Position numbers and translations under genes: made by a program. Shown here one piece after another: positions 16,444 to 25,069 of a stretch of 64,000 nt of DNA. Every line of letters begins with the position of its first letter. Positions within the stretch are counted from its first letter, which is position 1. Source of the DNA: Rhodoplanes tepidamans (GTDB lineage: Bacteria; Pseudomonadota; Alphaproteobacteria; Rhizobiales; Xanthobacteraceae); NCBI RefSeq assembly GCF_030813915.1, contig NZ_JAUSUJ010000005.1, positions 1-64,000 of the forward strand. The letters are read 5' to 3'. The notes beneath the pieces were generated by a model. It worked only from the letters and a program-made list of their open reading frames with translations, searched no databases and was not told the DNA's origin.

Positions 16444-19400
16444 CTACTCCGCCGGCCGCACGACGGCGGGGCCGGCGATGCGGGCGCGCAGGCGTTCCAT
16501 CCAGAGGTAGATCACCGGCGTCGTGTAGAGCGTGAGAACCTGGCTCAGCAGCAGGCCGCCGATGATGGTGATGCCGAGCGGGAAGCGCAGCTCCGAGCCG
16601 GTGCCGCTCTCGACCGCCAGCGGCAGGGCGCCGAACAGCGCCGCCAGCGTCGTCATCATGATCGGGCGGAAGCGCAGCAGGCACGCCTTGACGATGGCGT
16701 CGCGCGGAGAGAGCCCCTCCTCGCGCTCGGCGTCGAGCGCGAAGTCGATCATCAGGATGGCGTTCTTCTTGACGATGCCCATCAGCAGGATGATGCCGAT
16801 CAGCGCGATCACCGAGAGGTCCTGGCGGAACAGCATCAGGGCGAGCAGCGCGCCGACGCCGGCGGACGGCAGCGTCGACAGGATGGTCAGCGGGTGGATG
16901 TAGCTCTCGTAGAGCACACCCAGCACGATGTAGATCGCCACCACGGCGGCCAGGATCAGCCACGGCTCGCCGGCGAGCGACTTGGCGAACTCGGCGGCGT
17001 CGCCCGAATAGCTGCCCGTGATGGTGGCCGGCATGCCGATCGCGTGCTCGGCCTGCGTCACCGCCGCGACCGCGTCGGACAGCGAGGCGCCGGGCGCCAG
17101 GTTGAAGCTGACGGTGGCGGCCGGGAACTGCGCCTCGTGCATGATGGCGAGGGGCGCCGTGGTGCGCTCCAGCGTCGCCACCGCCGAGAGCGGCACCAGG
17201 CTGGTGGAGATCGACGGTGCCGTCGAGGTCGCCGAGGTCGAGCTGGTCACCGAGGTGGTCGTCGCCGTCGAGCCGACCGGCAGGAACAGCTTCGAGAGCG
17301 TCGTCGGATCGGTCTGGTACTCGGGCTTGGCCTCCAGGATCACCCGGTACTGGTTCGCCTGCGCGTAGATGGTCGAGATCTGGCGCTGCCCGAAGGCGTC
17401 GTAGAGCGTGTCGTTGATCGACTGCATCGGCACGCCGAGCCGGCCCGCCGCCTCGCGGTCGATGCGCACGAACAGCCGCAGCCCGCCATCCTGCGCCTCG
17501 GAGGCGACCTCGCGCATCCGCGGATCCTCGCGCAGCGCGGCGACCAGCCGGTCGGCCCAGCCGGACACGTCGGCCGAGTCCACCCCGGTGAGCGTGTACT
17601 GGTACTGGGCGCGGCTCGCCCGGGTGCCGATCTGGATGTCCTGCACGGGCTGGAAGTAGACGACCATGCCGGGGATCGGCGCGACCTCGCGCTTGAGCCG
17701 GTCGATCACCGCGTCGACGAAGTCGGGCCGCTCGCTGCGCGGCTTCAGCATCACCGAGAGCCGGCCGGCATTGGGCGTCGGGTTCATGGTCGAGACGCCG
17801 ACCACCGAGACGACGCCGGTGACGTCGGGATCGCGGCGGATCGCCGTCACCACCTGGTCCTGCAGGCGCTGCATCTCGGCGAACGACACCTCGGGCCCGG
17901 CCTCGGTCACGGCCGTGATCATGCTGGTGTCCTGCAGCGGCAGGAAGCCCTTGGGGATCACGATGTAGAGCCACACCGTGGCGAGCAGCGTCAGGGCCGT
18001 CACCACGAGGGTCGCGACCTGCCGTTCCAGCACCCAGTCGAGGCTCCTGCGGTAGCCCTCGATGCTCGCCTCGACGAGGCGGTTGAAGGCGCGCCCGACG
18101 GCGCCGCCGCCGGCGTCGTGGCGGCGCAGCAGCCGCGCGCACATCATCGGCGTCAGCGTCAGCGACACCACGGCCGAGACCACGACCGCGATGGTCAGCG
18201 TCAGCGCGAACTCGCGGAACATGCGCCCGACGATCCCGGTCATGAACAGGAGCGGGATGAACACGGCGATCAGCGACACGGTCAGCGAGATCACCGTGAA
18301 GCCGATCTCGCGGGCGCCGTCGAGCGCCGCCTGGAGCGGCGGCTCGCCGTCCTCGACGTGGCGGACGATGTTCTCGATCATCACGATGGCGTCGTCGATG
18401 ACGAAGCCGGTGCCGATGGTTAGCGCCATCAGCGACAGGTTGTTGAGGCTGAAGCCGCAGAACCACATCACCCCGAAGGTGGCGACCAGCGACAGCGGCA
18501 GGGCGACGCCGGCGATCACGGTCGCCCGGGCGCTGCGCAGGAACAAGAGCACCACCAGCACGACGAGGCCGATGGCGAGCACCAGGGTGAACTGCACGTC
18601 GCGCACCGAGGCCCGGATCGTGTCGGTGCGGTCGGAGACCACCGAGAGATCGACCCCGACCGGCATGGCGGCACGCAGCCGCGGCAGCTCGGTCATGATG
18701 CGGCGGACCGTCTCGATCACGTTGGCGCCGGGCTGGCGCTGGATGTCGATGACGACGGCGGGCTGCCCGTCGTACCAGCCGCCGACCTTGCTGTTCTCCA
18801 GCCCGTCGACCACGTCGGCGACGTCGCGCAGCAGCACCGGCGCGCCGTTGCGCCAGGCGATGATCTGGGCCCGGTAGGCCTCGGCGGCCTCCAGCTGGTC
18901 GTTGGCGGCGATCGTGTAGGACTGGTGGGCCCCGTCCAGCGAGCCCTTCGGTCCGGCCACGTTGGCGTTGATGATGGTGGCGCGGAGATCCTCCAGGGCG
19001 ATCCCGTAGGCGGCGAGCCGCGCGAGATCCGCCTGGATGCGCACCGCGGGCTTGAGATTGCCCTGCACCGAGACGCGGCCGACGCCGCTCACCTCGGAGA
19101 GGCGCTGGGCGATCATGGTGTCGGCGAGATCGCTCATCGCCCGCAGCGGGATCGTCTTCGAGGTCAGCGCGATGGTGACGATCGGCGCGTCGGCCGGGTT
19201 CACCTTCGAGTAGGCGGGCGGATAGGGCAGGTTCCGCGGCAGCGTCGAGCCGGCCGCGTTGATGGCCGACTGCACGTCCTGGGCGGCGGCGTCGATGTCG
19301 CGGCCGAGGTCGAACTGCAGGGTGATCTGGCTGACCCCGTAGGAGCTCGACGAGACCATCTGGTCGAGCGCCGGGATCTGGCCGAACTGTCGCTCCAGCG

Positions 19401-19596
19401 GCGCCGTGACCAGCGACGCCATGGTGTCGGCCGAGGCGCCGGGCAGCCGCGTCGTCACCTGGACGGTGGGAAAGTCGACCTGCGGCAGCGAGGCGACCGG
19501 CAGCAGCCAGTAGCCGAGCAGTCCGCCGAGCATCACGGCGACGCCGAGCAGCGAGGTGGCGATCGGCCGCCGGATGAACGGCGTGGAGACGCTCAT
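16444..19596 (-). CDS. multidrug efflux RND transporter, MdtB-type subunit
   Basis: RND pump protein of 1050 aa. Its N-terminus (MSVSTPFIRRPIATSLLGVAV) is the usual cytoplasmic start and first helix. TM4 contains GFVIDDAIVMIEN with the proton-relay Asp pair, and GIVKKNAILMIDFALDAE lies in TM10. One periplasmic loop has a Ser/Thr-rich insertion (TATTTSVTSSTSATSTAPSIST) where the paralogue at 13104 has only a short link. The start overlaps the adaptor stop codon (ATGA), so adaptor and pump are translationally coupled. It pairs with the MdtC-type subunit downstream. Confidence 0.92.
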   Translation of the reverse strand: MSVSTPFIRRPIATSLLGVAVMLGGLLGYWLLPVASLPQVDFPTVQVTTRLPGASADTMASLVTAPLERQFGQIPALDQMVSSSSYGVSQITLQFDLGRDIDAAAQDVQSAINAAGSTLPRNLPYPPAYSKVNPADAPIVTIALTSKTIPLRAMSDLADTMIAQRLSEVSGVGRVSVQGNLKPAVRIQADLARLAAYGIALEDLRATIINANVAGPKGSLDGAHQSYTIAANDQLEAAEAYRAQIIAWRNGAPVLLRDVADVVDGLENSKVGGWYDGQPAVVIDIQRQPGANVIETVRRIMTELPRLRAAMPVGVDLSVVSDRTDTIRASVRDVQFTLVLAIGLVVLVVLLFLRSARATVIAGVALPLSLVATFGVMWFCGFSLNNLSLMALTIGTGFVIDDAIVMIENIVRHVEDGEPPLQAALDGAREIGFTVISLTVSLIAVFIPLLFMTGIVGRMFREFALTLTIAVVVSAVVSLTLTPMMCARLLRRHDAGGGAVGRAFNRLVEASIEGYRRSLDWVLERQVATLVVTALTLLATVWLYIVIPKGFLPLQDTSMITAVTEAGPEVSFAEMQRLQDQVVTAIRRDPDVTGVVSVVGVSTMNPTPNAGRLSVMLKPRSERPDFVDAVIDRLKREVAPIPGMVVYFQPVQDIQIGTRASRAQYQYTLTGVDSADVSGWADRLVAALREDPRMREVASEAQDGGLRLFVRIDREAAGRLGVPMQSINDTLYDAFGQRQISTIYAQANQYRVILEAKPEYQTDPTTLSKLFLPVGSTATTTSVTSSTSATSTAPSISTSLVPLSAVATLERTTAPLAIMHEAQFPAATVSFNLAPGASLSDAVAAVTQAEHAIGMPATITGSYSGDAAEFAKSLAGEPWLILAAVVAIYIVLGVLYESYIHPLTILSTLPSAGVGALLALMLFRQDLSVIALIGIILLMGIVKKNAILMIDFALDAEREEGLSPRDAIVKACLLRFRPIMMTTLAALFGALPLAVESGTGSELRFPLGITIIGGLLLSQVLTLYTTPVIYLWMERLRARIAGPAVVRPAE

Positions 19597-21080
19597 CGGA
19601 CCGTGCTCCCGCCGGCTCCCTCGGTCCGTCGGCGCTGCTCTCCGGCGGCGCGCTGCGCGTCGCCCGGGTCCGTCGTGCCGGCGCTCGGCGGCGGCATCGC
19701 CGAGCCGGGGCCCGGGCCCGAGCCCTGCGCCTGGGGCTCGCCGCCCGAGCGGCGGCGTCCGCCCGGCGCCGCACCCGCCGGCGGTCCACCCGGGCCGGGC
19801 GCCGCCCCGGGCGATGCGCCCGGCGATGCGGCGTTGCCCGACACGGTCACCCGCTTGCCGTCGGCCAGCTGGGCGAAGCCGGTCGTCACCACCCGGTCGC
19901 CGGCCGAGAGGCCGGTGGCGATCACGGCGGTCGTGTCGTCCTGCTGGGTCACCGTGAGCGGCGTCACCGCGACCGCGTCGCCCTTCACCACATAGGCGAA
20001 GGGACCGTTCGGGCCGCGCTGCACGGCGGCGGTCGGCACCGTCACGACCTGCTTCAGCGTATCGACCAGGAGCTTGACGTTGACGAACTGGCCCGGCCAG
20101 AGCTGCAGGTCGGCATTAGGGAACTGGGCGCGCAGCTTCACGGTGCCGGTGGTCGAGTCCACTTGGTTGTCGATCACCTGGAGGACGCCGCGGTCGAGCA
20201 CCGTGCGGTTGTCGGTGCCGAGCGCCAGCACGGGCAGCCGGTCCTCGGAGAAGGCCTTGTTGACCGTGGCGAGCTGCTGCTGCGGCAGCGTGAAGATCAC
20301 CGAGATGGGCCGGATCTGGGTGATCACGACGAGGCCGGTGGTGTCGGTGGCCTTGACCAGGTTGCCGACGTCGACGAGCCGGATGCCGGTGCGGCCCGAG
20401 ATCGGCGCGACCACCTTGGTGTAGTCGAGATAGGCCTTGGTGTTGTCGATCGCGGCCTGGTCGGCGTTCACCTGCGCCTCGAGCTGGGCCACGGTGGCGC
20501 GCTGGGTGTCGGCCTGCTGCTTGGTCGCGGCGTTCGACTGGGCGAGGCGCACGTAGCGCTCGAGGTCGAGCCGCGCATTGGCGAGCTGGGCCTCGTCCTG
20601 CGCCTTCTTGGCGACCGCCTGGTCGTACTGGGCCTGGTAGATGGTCGGGTCGATCTCGGCGAGCACGAAGCCGCGCTCGACGTCCTGGCCCTCGGTGAAG
20701 TTGAGCTTCAGGAGCTTGCCGTCGACCTGGCTGCGCACCGTGACGACGTTGAGGGCCCGGACCGTGCCGACGCCGTCGAAATAGACCGGCACGTCGGCCG
20801 TCTCGGCGGTCGCGGCCAGCACCGGCACGGCCATGTCGCGGCCGAAGCGTCCGCCCGGGCCGCCGCCTCCGCCGCCCCGCATCATGCCGGGCGGGCCGGG
20901 CGGCGCCCCTTCGCCGCCGCCGGGCTTGAAGCCGGTCTGCGTCACGATCAGCCAGGCGACGCCCGCCATCACGGCGAGCGTGATCAGATAGCCGAGAGCC
21001 GTGCGGCCGCGCCGACGCGGCCGCGTCGCCGGCTGCGGCTCGGCCGCGCCGTCGGTTCTCACGTCAGGTCCGCTGGTCAC
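19593..21080 (-). CDS. RND periplasmic adaptor, MdtA-type
   Basis: Membrane fusion protein of 495 aa linking the two RND subunits to the outer-membrane factor. One N-terminal TM helix (about residues 27-46) is followed by a Gly/Pro-rich linker (GMMRGGGGGGPGGRFG), a lipoyl half (VDGKLLKLNFTEGQDV), a helical hairpin (about 145-200), the second lipoyl half (APISGRTGIRLVDVGNLV) and barrel domains. The last 80 or so residues form a Pro/Gly/Ala-rich tail absent from E. coli MdtA. The GTG at 21080 overlaps the stop codon of the outer-membrane factor (GTGA). The gene was likely acquired and kept as one unit with its neighbours. Confidence 0.9.
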   Translation of the reverse strand: MTSGPDVRTDGAAEPQPATRPRRRGRTALGYLITLAVMAGVAWLIVTQTGFKPGGGEGAPPGPPGMMRGGGGGGPGGRFGRDMAVPVLAATAETADVPVYFDGVGTVRALNVVTVRSQVDGKLLKLNFTEGQDVERGFVLAEIDPTIYQAQYDQAVAKKAQDEAQLANARLDLERYVRLAQSNAATKQQADTQRATVAQLEAQVNADQAAIDNTKAYLDYTKVVAPISGRTGIRLVDVGNLVKATDTTGLVVITQIRPISVIFTLPQQQLATVNKAFSEDRLPVLALGTDNRTVLDRGVLQVIDNQVDSTTGTVKLRAQFPNADLQLWPGQFVNVKLLVDTLKQVVTVPTAAVQRGPNGPFAYVVKGDAVAVTPLTVTQQDDTTAVIATGLSAGDRVVTTGFAQLADGKRVTVSGNAASPGASPGAAPGPGGPPAGAAPGGRRRSGGEPQAQGSGPGPGSAMPPPSAGTTDPGDAQRAAGEQRRRTEGAGGSTVR

Positions 21081-22546
21081 GCGGGATTGCCTCCGATGCG
21101 CGGCGGCCATCCGCCACCGAGCGCTTGGAACAGGCTCACGGCCGCCAGCATCCGGGCCAGTCGCACCTGGACGAGCGTGTCCTGGGCCGTGAACAGGGTC
21201 TGCTGCGTGTTGAGCACCGTGACGTAGTCCACGATGCCTTCGCGCAGCCGGGACTCGGAAATCTGGAACGCCTCCCGGGCGGTGCGCACCGCGACGGCCT
21301 GCAGGCGCTCGCGCTCGGTCTGCTGGTGCAGCGACACCAGGGCGCGCTCGACGTCGGCGAAGCCGTTGATCACCGCCTGCCGGTAGGTCTGCAGCAGCTC
21401 GAGCTGGCGCCCCTGCGTCTGCTCGAGCTGGCCCTGCAGGTTGCCGCCGTCGAAGATCGGCTGGGTGAGCGAGGCGGTCGCCGTGTAGAACCACGCGCCC
21501 GGGCCGAACAGGCTCGACAGCGCGGCGCTCTGCACGCCGTTCTGGGCGGTGAGGCCGATGGTCGGGAAGAAGCTCGCCCGCGCCGCCTCGACCGAGTGGT
21601 TGGCCGAGACGAGGCTCGCCTCGGCCGCGCGGATGTCGGGCCGCTGGTTGATCAGGTCCGACGGCAGGCCGATCGGGATGCGCGGCACCGCGACCTTGTC
21701 GAGCGTTCCGCCCTTGACGGCGAAGTGCTCGGGCGTGCGGCCGACCAGCACGGCGAGGTAGGCGGCGTTCTGCCGGATGGTGATCTCGTAGGCCGGCAGG
21801 TTGGCCCGCACGGTCGCGACCAGCGACTCCTGCTGCGACACGTCGAGGCTGTTGGCGGTGCCGGCGGCGAAGCGCTCCTTGATCAGCGCGAGGATGCGGC
21901 TCGACGCGGCGAGATTGTCGCGGCCGATGCGCAGCCGGTCCTGGGCGGCGAGCAGCTGGAAGTAGTAGGTCGCGACGTTGGCCATCGCGGTGAGGGCGAC
22001 GGTGTCGCGGTCGAACCGCGTCGCCACCGCGGACTCCTGGGCGGCCAGCAGGGTCGCCCGGTTCCTGCCCCAGAAGTCGAGCTCGTAGCTCGCCGTCAGA
22101 TAGGTCGTGTAGCTCGACCGCTCGCTGCTGACGCCGGAGCTCGTCGAGGCGCCGGCCGTGCGGGTGCGGGTGGCCGAGCCGGCCCCGGAGAGGCTCGGCA
22201 GCAGCGCCGAGCCGCTGATCCGGGCCTGGGCGTCGGCCTGCATGATGCGGGCGACCGCGGCGGCGATGTCGAGATTGGAGGTCTGCGCCTCCTCCATCAG
22301 CACGGTCAGCTCGCCCGACCGGAAGCCGCGCCACCAGTCGAGGCCGGGGCCCTGCTCGGCGCTGCCGCGGCCCTCCTTGTACTGGCGCGGGACGTCGAGC
22401 GCGAGCTCGGGCTTCTCGGTGTCGACGAAGCAGGCGCCCAGCAGCGGAGCGAGCGCGAGCAGGCACGCGATCGCGGTGGGACGTCCGGCCCGTCCGGACC
22501 CGGATCGTCCGCCCTCACAAGCCTCGCTCTGGTCCATGCTGCACAT
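21077..22546 (-). CDS. outer-membrane factor lipoprotein, NodT/OprM family
   Basis: TolC-like channel of the drug pump, about 489 aa from this start. A signal peptide ends in a lipobox (LLGAC), so the protein is probably lipid-anchored at that Cys. Two outer-membrane efflux repeats follow, each with long helical segments and phrases typical of NodT (LDWWRGFRSGELTVLMEEA; INQRPDIRAAEASLVSANHSVEAARASFFP). The start is uncertain: ATG at 22546 or 22537, both placing the signal peptide at the N-terminus, neither with a clear ribosome site. First gene of the four-gene pump operon. Confidence 0.9.
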   Translation of the reverse strand: MCSMDQSEACEGGRSGSGRAGRPTAIACLLALAPLLGACFVDTEKPELALDVPRQYKEGRGSAEQGPGLDWWRGFRSGELTVLMEEAQTSNLDIAAAVARIMQADAQARISGSALLPSLSGAGSATRTRTAGASTSSGVSSERSSYTTYLTASYELDFWGRNRATLLAAQESAVATRFDRDTVALTAMANVATYYFQLLAAQDRLRIGRDNLAASSRILALIKERFAAGTANSLDVSQQESLVATVRANLPAYEITIRQNAAYLAVLVGRTPEHFAVKGGTLDKVAVPRIPIGLPSDLINQRPDIRAAEASLVSANHSVEAARASFFPTIGLTAQNGVQSAALSSLFGPGAWFYTATASLTQPIFDGGNLQGQLEQTQGRQLELLQTYRQAVINGFADVERALVSLHQQTERERLQAVAVRTAREAFQISESRLREGIVDYVTVLNTQQTLFTAQDTLVQVRLARMLAAVSLFQALGGGWPPRIGGNPA

Positions 22547-22926
22547 CGTCGTGGTCGGGTCGTCCGGGACGGGCGGAGTGGGATGGACGCGGCAAGGCCG
22601 ATGCGCCGTGCGTCCAGTGAACAGTGGTCCGTCCGTAGTCGACCCCGTTTCAGGCAATTCTAAAGCCGGCCAGCGACGGGACCGTCATTACAAATACGAC
22701 AGGAGCCCGGGATTCCTTCGTCCGGCCGAGGAATGGCGGAGCGCCGTTGCGGAAATGCGACAACGACGCACGGAGGCCGGGCGCCGGCGACGGCGGGGTT
22801 GCACGCCGACGCCGTCCCGGCGCCGCACCGGCCGCGACCGGTCCGAACGGAATATGGCCAGGCGCAGGCCCGGCCATATCGCGCGGCGGGCGCAGGCGCC
22901 CGCCGTGATCCCGGTCGATCGGCCGC
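22547..22926. other. intergenic region between bacterioferritin and pump operon
   Basis: About 380 bp with no supported gene. It holds the presumed promoter of the leftward drug-pump operon. Just past the bacterioferritin stop codon are two hairpins, GGCGGGCG-CAGG-CGCCCGCC (22885-22904) and an ATATGGCC/GGCCATAT pair further on. They may end the bacterioferritin transcript, although no T-run follows. Confidence 0.55.
22885..22904 (-). terminator. GC-rich hairpin downstream of bacterioferritin
   Basis: Perfect 8-bp arms GGCGGGCG and CGCCCGCC around CAGG, 22 bp beyond the bfr stop codon. A T-tract is missing, so intrinsic termination is uncertain; it may protect the 3' end. Confidence 0.4.
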
Positions 22927-23406
22927 TCAGTCCTCGAGCTTGCCGATGTGGTGCTGGGCGTAGAGCTCGAGCCCGAGCTTGGAGACGAGATCGAGCTGGG
23001 TCTCGAGGAAGTCGATATGGCCTTCCTCGTCCGCCATCAGCTCCTCGAACAGATTCTTGGAGGGGAAGTCCTGCACGCTCTGGCAGTAGGCGGCCGCCTC
23101 CTGGTAGAGGGCGCGGGCGCCCTGCTCGGCCGCGAGGTCGCATTCCAGGACCTCCTTGACGGTCTGGCCGATCTGCAGCGGGTCGAGCACCTGCATGTTG
23201 GGGAAGCCGTCGAGGAAGAGGATGCGGTCGACGAACTTGTCGGCGTGCTGCATTTCCTCGATCGATTCCGCGCGCCACTTCTTCGCCAGGTCGTTGTAGC
23301 CCCAGTTGGCGAGCATCCGGTAGTGCAGCCAGTACTGGTTGACCGCGGTGAGCTCGCTCCGCAGCCCCTTGTTCAAGTAGTCGATGACTTTGGCGTCGCC
23401 CTTCAT
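22927..23406 (-). CDS. bfr: bacterioferritin
   Basis: Iron-storage protein of 159 aa that forms a 24-subunit haem-containing shell in the cytoplasm, oxidising Fe(II) and storing it as mineral. All ferroxidase ligands are present at canonical numbers: Glu18, Glu51, His54, Glu94, Glu127 and His130. Met52, the axial haem ligand at subunit interfaces, is also there. Length is normal for the family. The gene lies downstream of the bacterioferritin-associated ferredoxin on the same strand with a 175-bp gap that contains a half Irr-box (TTCTAAA, 23459-23465), so it probably has its own promoter. Iron-dependent control by Irr is plausible. Confidence 0.96.
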   Translation of the reverse strand: MKGDAKVIDYLNKGLRSELTAVNQYWLHYRMLANWGYNDLAKKWRAESIEEMQHADKFVDRILFLDGFPNMQVLDPLQIGQTVKEVLECDLAAEQGARALYQEAAAYCQSVQDFPSKNLFEELMADEEGHIDFLETQLDLVSKLGLELYAQHHIGKLED

Positions 23407-23458
23407 CCTGCGTGCTCCGTTCCTGGCGCCGAGGGGCGCCCAGCGCTCCTTTGCGCGA

Positions 23459-23465
23459 TTCTAAA
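23459..23465. promoter_or_regulatory. half Irr-box upstream of bfr
   Basis: TTCTAAA (minus strand TTTAGAA) lies 53 bp upstream of the bfr start and equals one arm of the Irr iron control element. The second arm is not recognisable. A chance match is possible, but the context (bfr, with a fuller box upstream of the adjacent ferredoxin) favours a degenerate site. Confidence 0.3.
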
Positions 23466-23581
23466 CTGGGGGAACCGAGGCACCAAAGCAAGGGCGCGAT
23501 TGGCTCAAAAAAGAACCATCACGTTACCGGCAGGGCTGAATTCGTCCCGCCCCGGTGGCACCCACACCCCGTCTCCCGCGG

Positions 23582-24127
23582 TCAGTCGGCCGCGCCGTGC
23601 ACCGGGTGGGGGTGGCCGAGCCGGGCGTGCCCGGAGCGCCCGGGCGCAGGATCGCGCGGGCCCGCCTGAGGGCCGGCCGGCGGGCGGCGGGTCGGGTGAT
23701 CGTGCTCGTGGGCGAGGTCGGCCGCCGGATGCGCCTGCGGCGCGTGCCGCTCCGCATCGGACCCGTGCGCGGGGTGCGCATGCTCGTGATGCGCGTGATC
23801 ATGGTGCGCATGATCATGGTGCGCATGGTCGTGATGCGCATGCGGGTGATCGTGGTGCGCGTGATCGTGGTGCGCGTGGTCGTGGTGGCTGTCGGCGTGA
23901 TGATCGTGGTCGTGCGCGTCGCGGCCGCCGGCGGGACAGCAGGCGCAGTCCTTGGCGCAGGTCAGCAGCGCCTGGTCCATGATCTTGCGGATGGTGCGGG
24001 CGCAGCGGCCGCACTGGGCGCTGCAGCCGAGGCAGCCATAGACCTGGCTGGTCATCCGCGTGCCGCGCTCCGCCACCACGTCGCGAATCTGGCGGTCCGA
24101 CAGGACATTGCAGGAACAGACGATCAT
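23582..24127 (-). CDS. bfd: bacterioferritin-associated ferredoxin with His-rich tail
   Basis: 181 aa, nearly three times the usual 64-75 aa of Bfd. Residues 1-65 are a normal Bfd domain that would bind a [2Fe-2S] cluster through Cys4, Cys6, Cys39 and Cys42 and pass electrons to bacterioferritin to release stored iron. Cys32, Cys35, Cys57, Cys61, Cys63 and Cys64 are additional. Residues 72-121 contain 28 His in 50 positions, built from HDHAH-like units, and more His continue to the end (37 in the domain and tail after residue 70). Such tails bind Ni, Zn, Co or Fe. I start at the ATG giving the standard MIVCSCN N-terminus. An Irr-box-like motif lies about 100 bp upstream. The tail could load or buffer metal at the ferritin; this is inference. 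Confidence 0.9.
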   Translation of the reverse strand: MIVCSCNVLSDRQIRDVVAERGTRMTSQVYGCLGCSAQCGRCARTIRKIMDQALLTCAKDCACCPAGGRDAHDHDHHADSHHDHAHHDHAHHDHPHAHHDHAHHDHAHHDHAHHEHAHPAHGSDAERHAPQAHPAADLAHEHDHPTRRPPAGPQAGPRDPAPGRSGHARLGHPHPVHGAAD

Positions 24128-24540
24128 GGCGGACGCGATTTCCCGTGGAGACGATCGACGAACGCAAGCGCGATCCTGAAATAGGGCAAGGTGGACTGGA
24201 TTGCAAAAGAAAAACTCTCTTTTAAACCGTTCTAAGTGACGTGATTTCGAGAAATACTCCAGCATACGCAACACTAGCGGCCACGAGTTTGGACAATCTC
24301 CACCCCGAGAAGGACTCCAAAGTACAGGTCTAGTGCCACGCGGACCTCGACGACTCGACCTTTCTTCGTCTTGAATCCTTCAAGGCTTTACTTTCGCCGA
24401 GAGGACGGGGTCGGCCGCGGCGTGGCTGTTCCTGCGAGCGCGTCGCAGATTCGTCTGGCGGTTGTCTTGAACCGCACGCTCCGCCGGGCCCCGCCGGGGG
24501 CCTCCGGTCGAATACGTAAACAGTGTCGCAGCAACGATTT
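24128..24540. other. intergenic region upstream of bfd
   Basis: 413 bp of clearly lower GC than its surroundings, with no supported gene. It contains the Irr-box-like motif at 24221-24235 and a GC hairpin (GGCCCC-GCCG-GGGGCC, 24487-24502) that may end the transcript of the membrane-protein gene at 24541. Confidence 0.55.
24221..24235. promoter_or_regulatory. Irr-box (ICE)-like motif upstream of bfd
   Basis: On the minus strand the site reads TTAGAA-CGG-TTTAAA, matching the iron control element TTTAGAA-N3-TTCTAAA at 11 of 14 fixed positions. It shares its left arm and spacer exactly with the site at 9032-9046. It lies about 95-110 bp upstream of the bfd ATG. Bacterioferritin genes are known Irr targets in Rhizobiales. 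Confidence 0.5.
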
Positions 24541-25020
24541 TCAGGCGCGGCGGCGGGCCAGGGCGAGCAGCAGCAGGAGCGCCAGCGGGGTGGCGATGTC
24601 GGTCACCAGGATGGGGCCGGCATTGCCGGGGGCGAGGTTGCCGGCCGTGACGATGTCGCGGACATGGCCGAGCGCCGCCCCGCCCAGGAAGGCGGCGACC
24701 ATCAGGGCGGTGGCGAGCCGCGCCTCGAAGCCGCGGAAGGCCGCGTAGAGGCCGGCCAGCCCGATGCCCAGATTGGCGACCCCGACCTCGTACTGGAACG
24801 GGCTCGGCGCCCAGCCGATCGACGCCGCCGCCTCGGCCGGGAAAGCGATGTGCCCGAGCGCCCCCCACAGGCCCATCAGCCCGACCGGGAACACCAGGAT
24901 CCAGCGCAGCAGGACGTCGACGACGGCGACGGCGTGCAGCGGCCGCGGACGACGAGCGACGACGAGGGCGGCGAGGACGAGGGCGGCGAGCCAGCTCGCC
25001 ACCGGGACGATCGACACCAT
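24541..25020 (-). CDS. DUF6790-type small membrane protein
   Basis: 159-aa integral membrane protein with four or five hydrophobic segments (about 3-20, 30-50, 75-95, 100-118, 135-155). The SPFQYEVGVANLGIGLAGLYAAF block is characteristic of the DUF6790 family; its function is unknown. GGAGG lies 8 bp upstream of the chosen ATG at 25020. It is 49 bp downstream of tonB on the same strand, so the two may be co-transcribed, which would tie it loosely to TonB-dependent uptake. Confidence 0.7.
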   Translation of the reverse strand: MVSIVPVASWLAALVLAALVVARRPRPLHAVAVVDVLLRWILVFPVGLMGLWGALGHIAFPAEAAASIGWAPSPFQYEVGVANLGIGLAGLYAAFRGFEARLATALMVAAFLGGAALGHVRDIVTAGNLAPGNAGPILVTDIATPLALLLLLALARRRA

Positions 25021-25069
25021 GGGGGGGCCTCCGGGTCGCGCGCGCGGCCCGGGCCCGCCGCGGCGGCGC

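Noticed and set aside
23780..23920. Array-like repeats resembling a CRISPR
   Set aside because: The units are degenerate and of codon length; they encode the HDHAH repeats of the ferredoxin tail, with no spacers and no cas genes.
24280..24540. Gene remnant in the low-GC stretch downstream of the DUF6790-type gene
   Set aside because: Translations in all frames give no recognisable protein segment; treated as regulatory/intergenic DNA.
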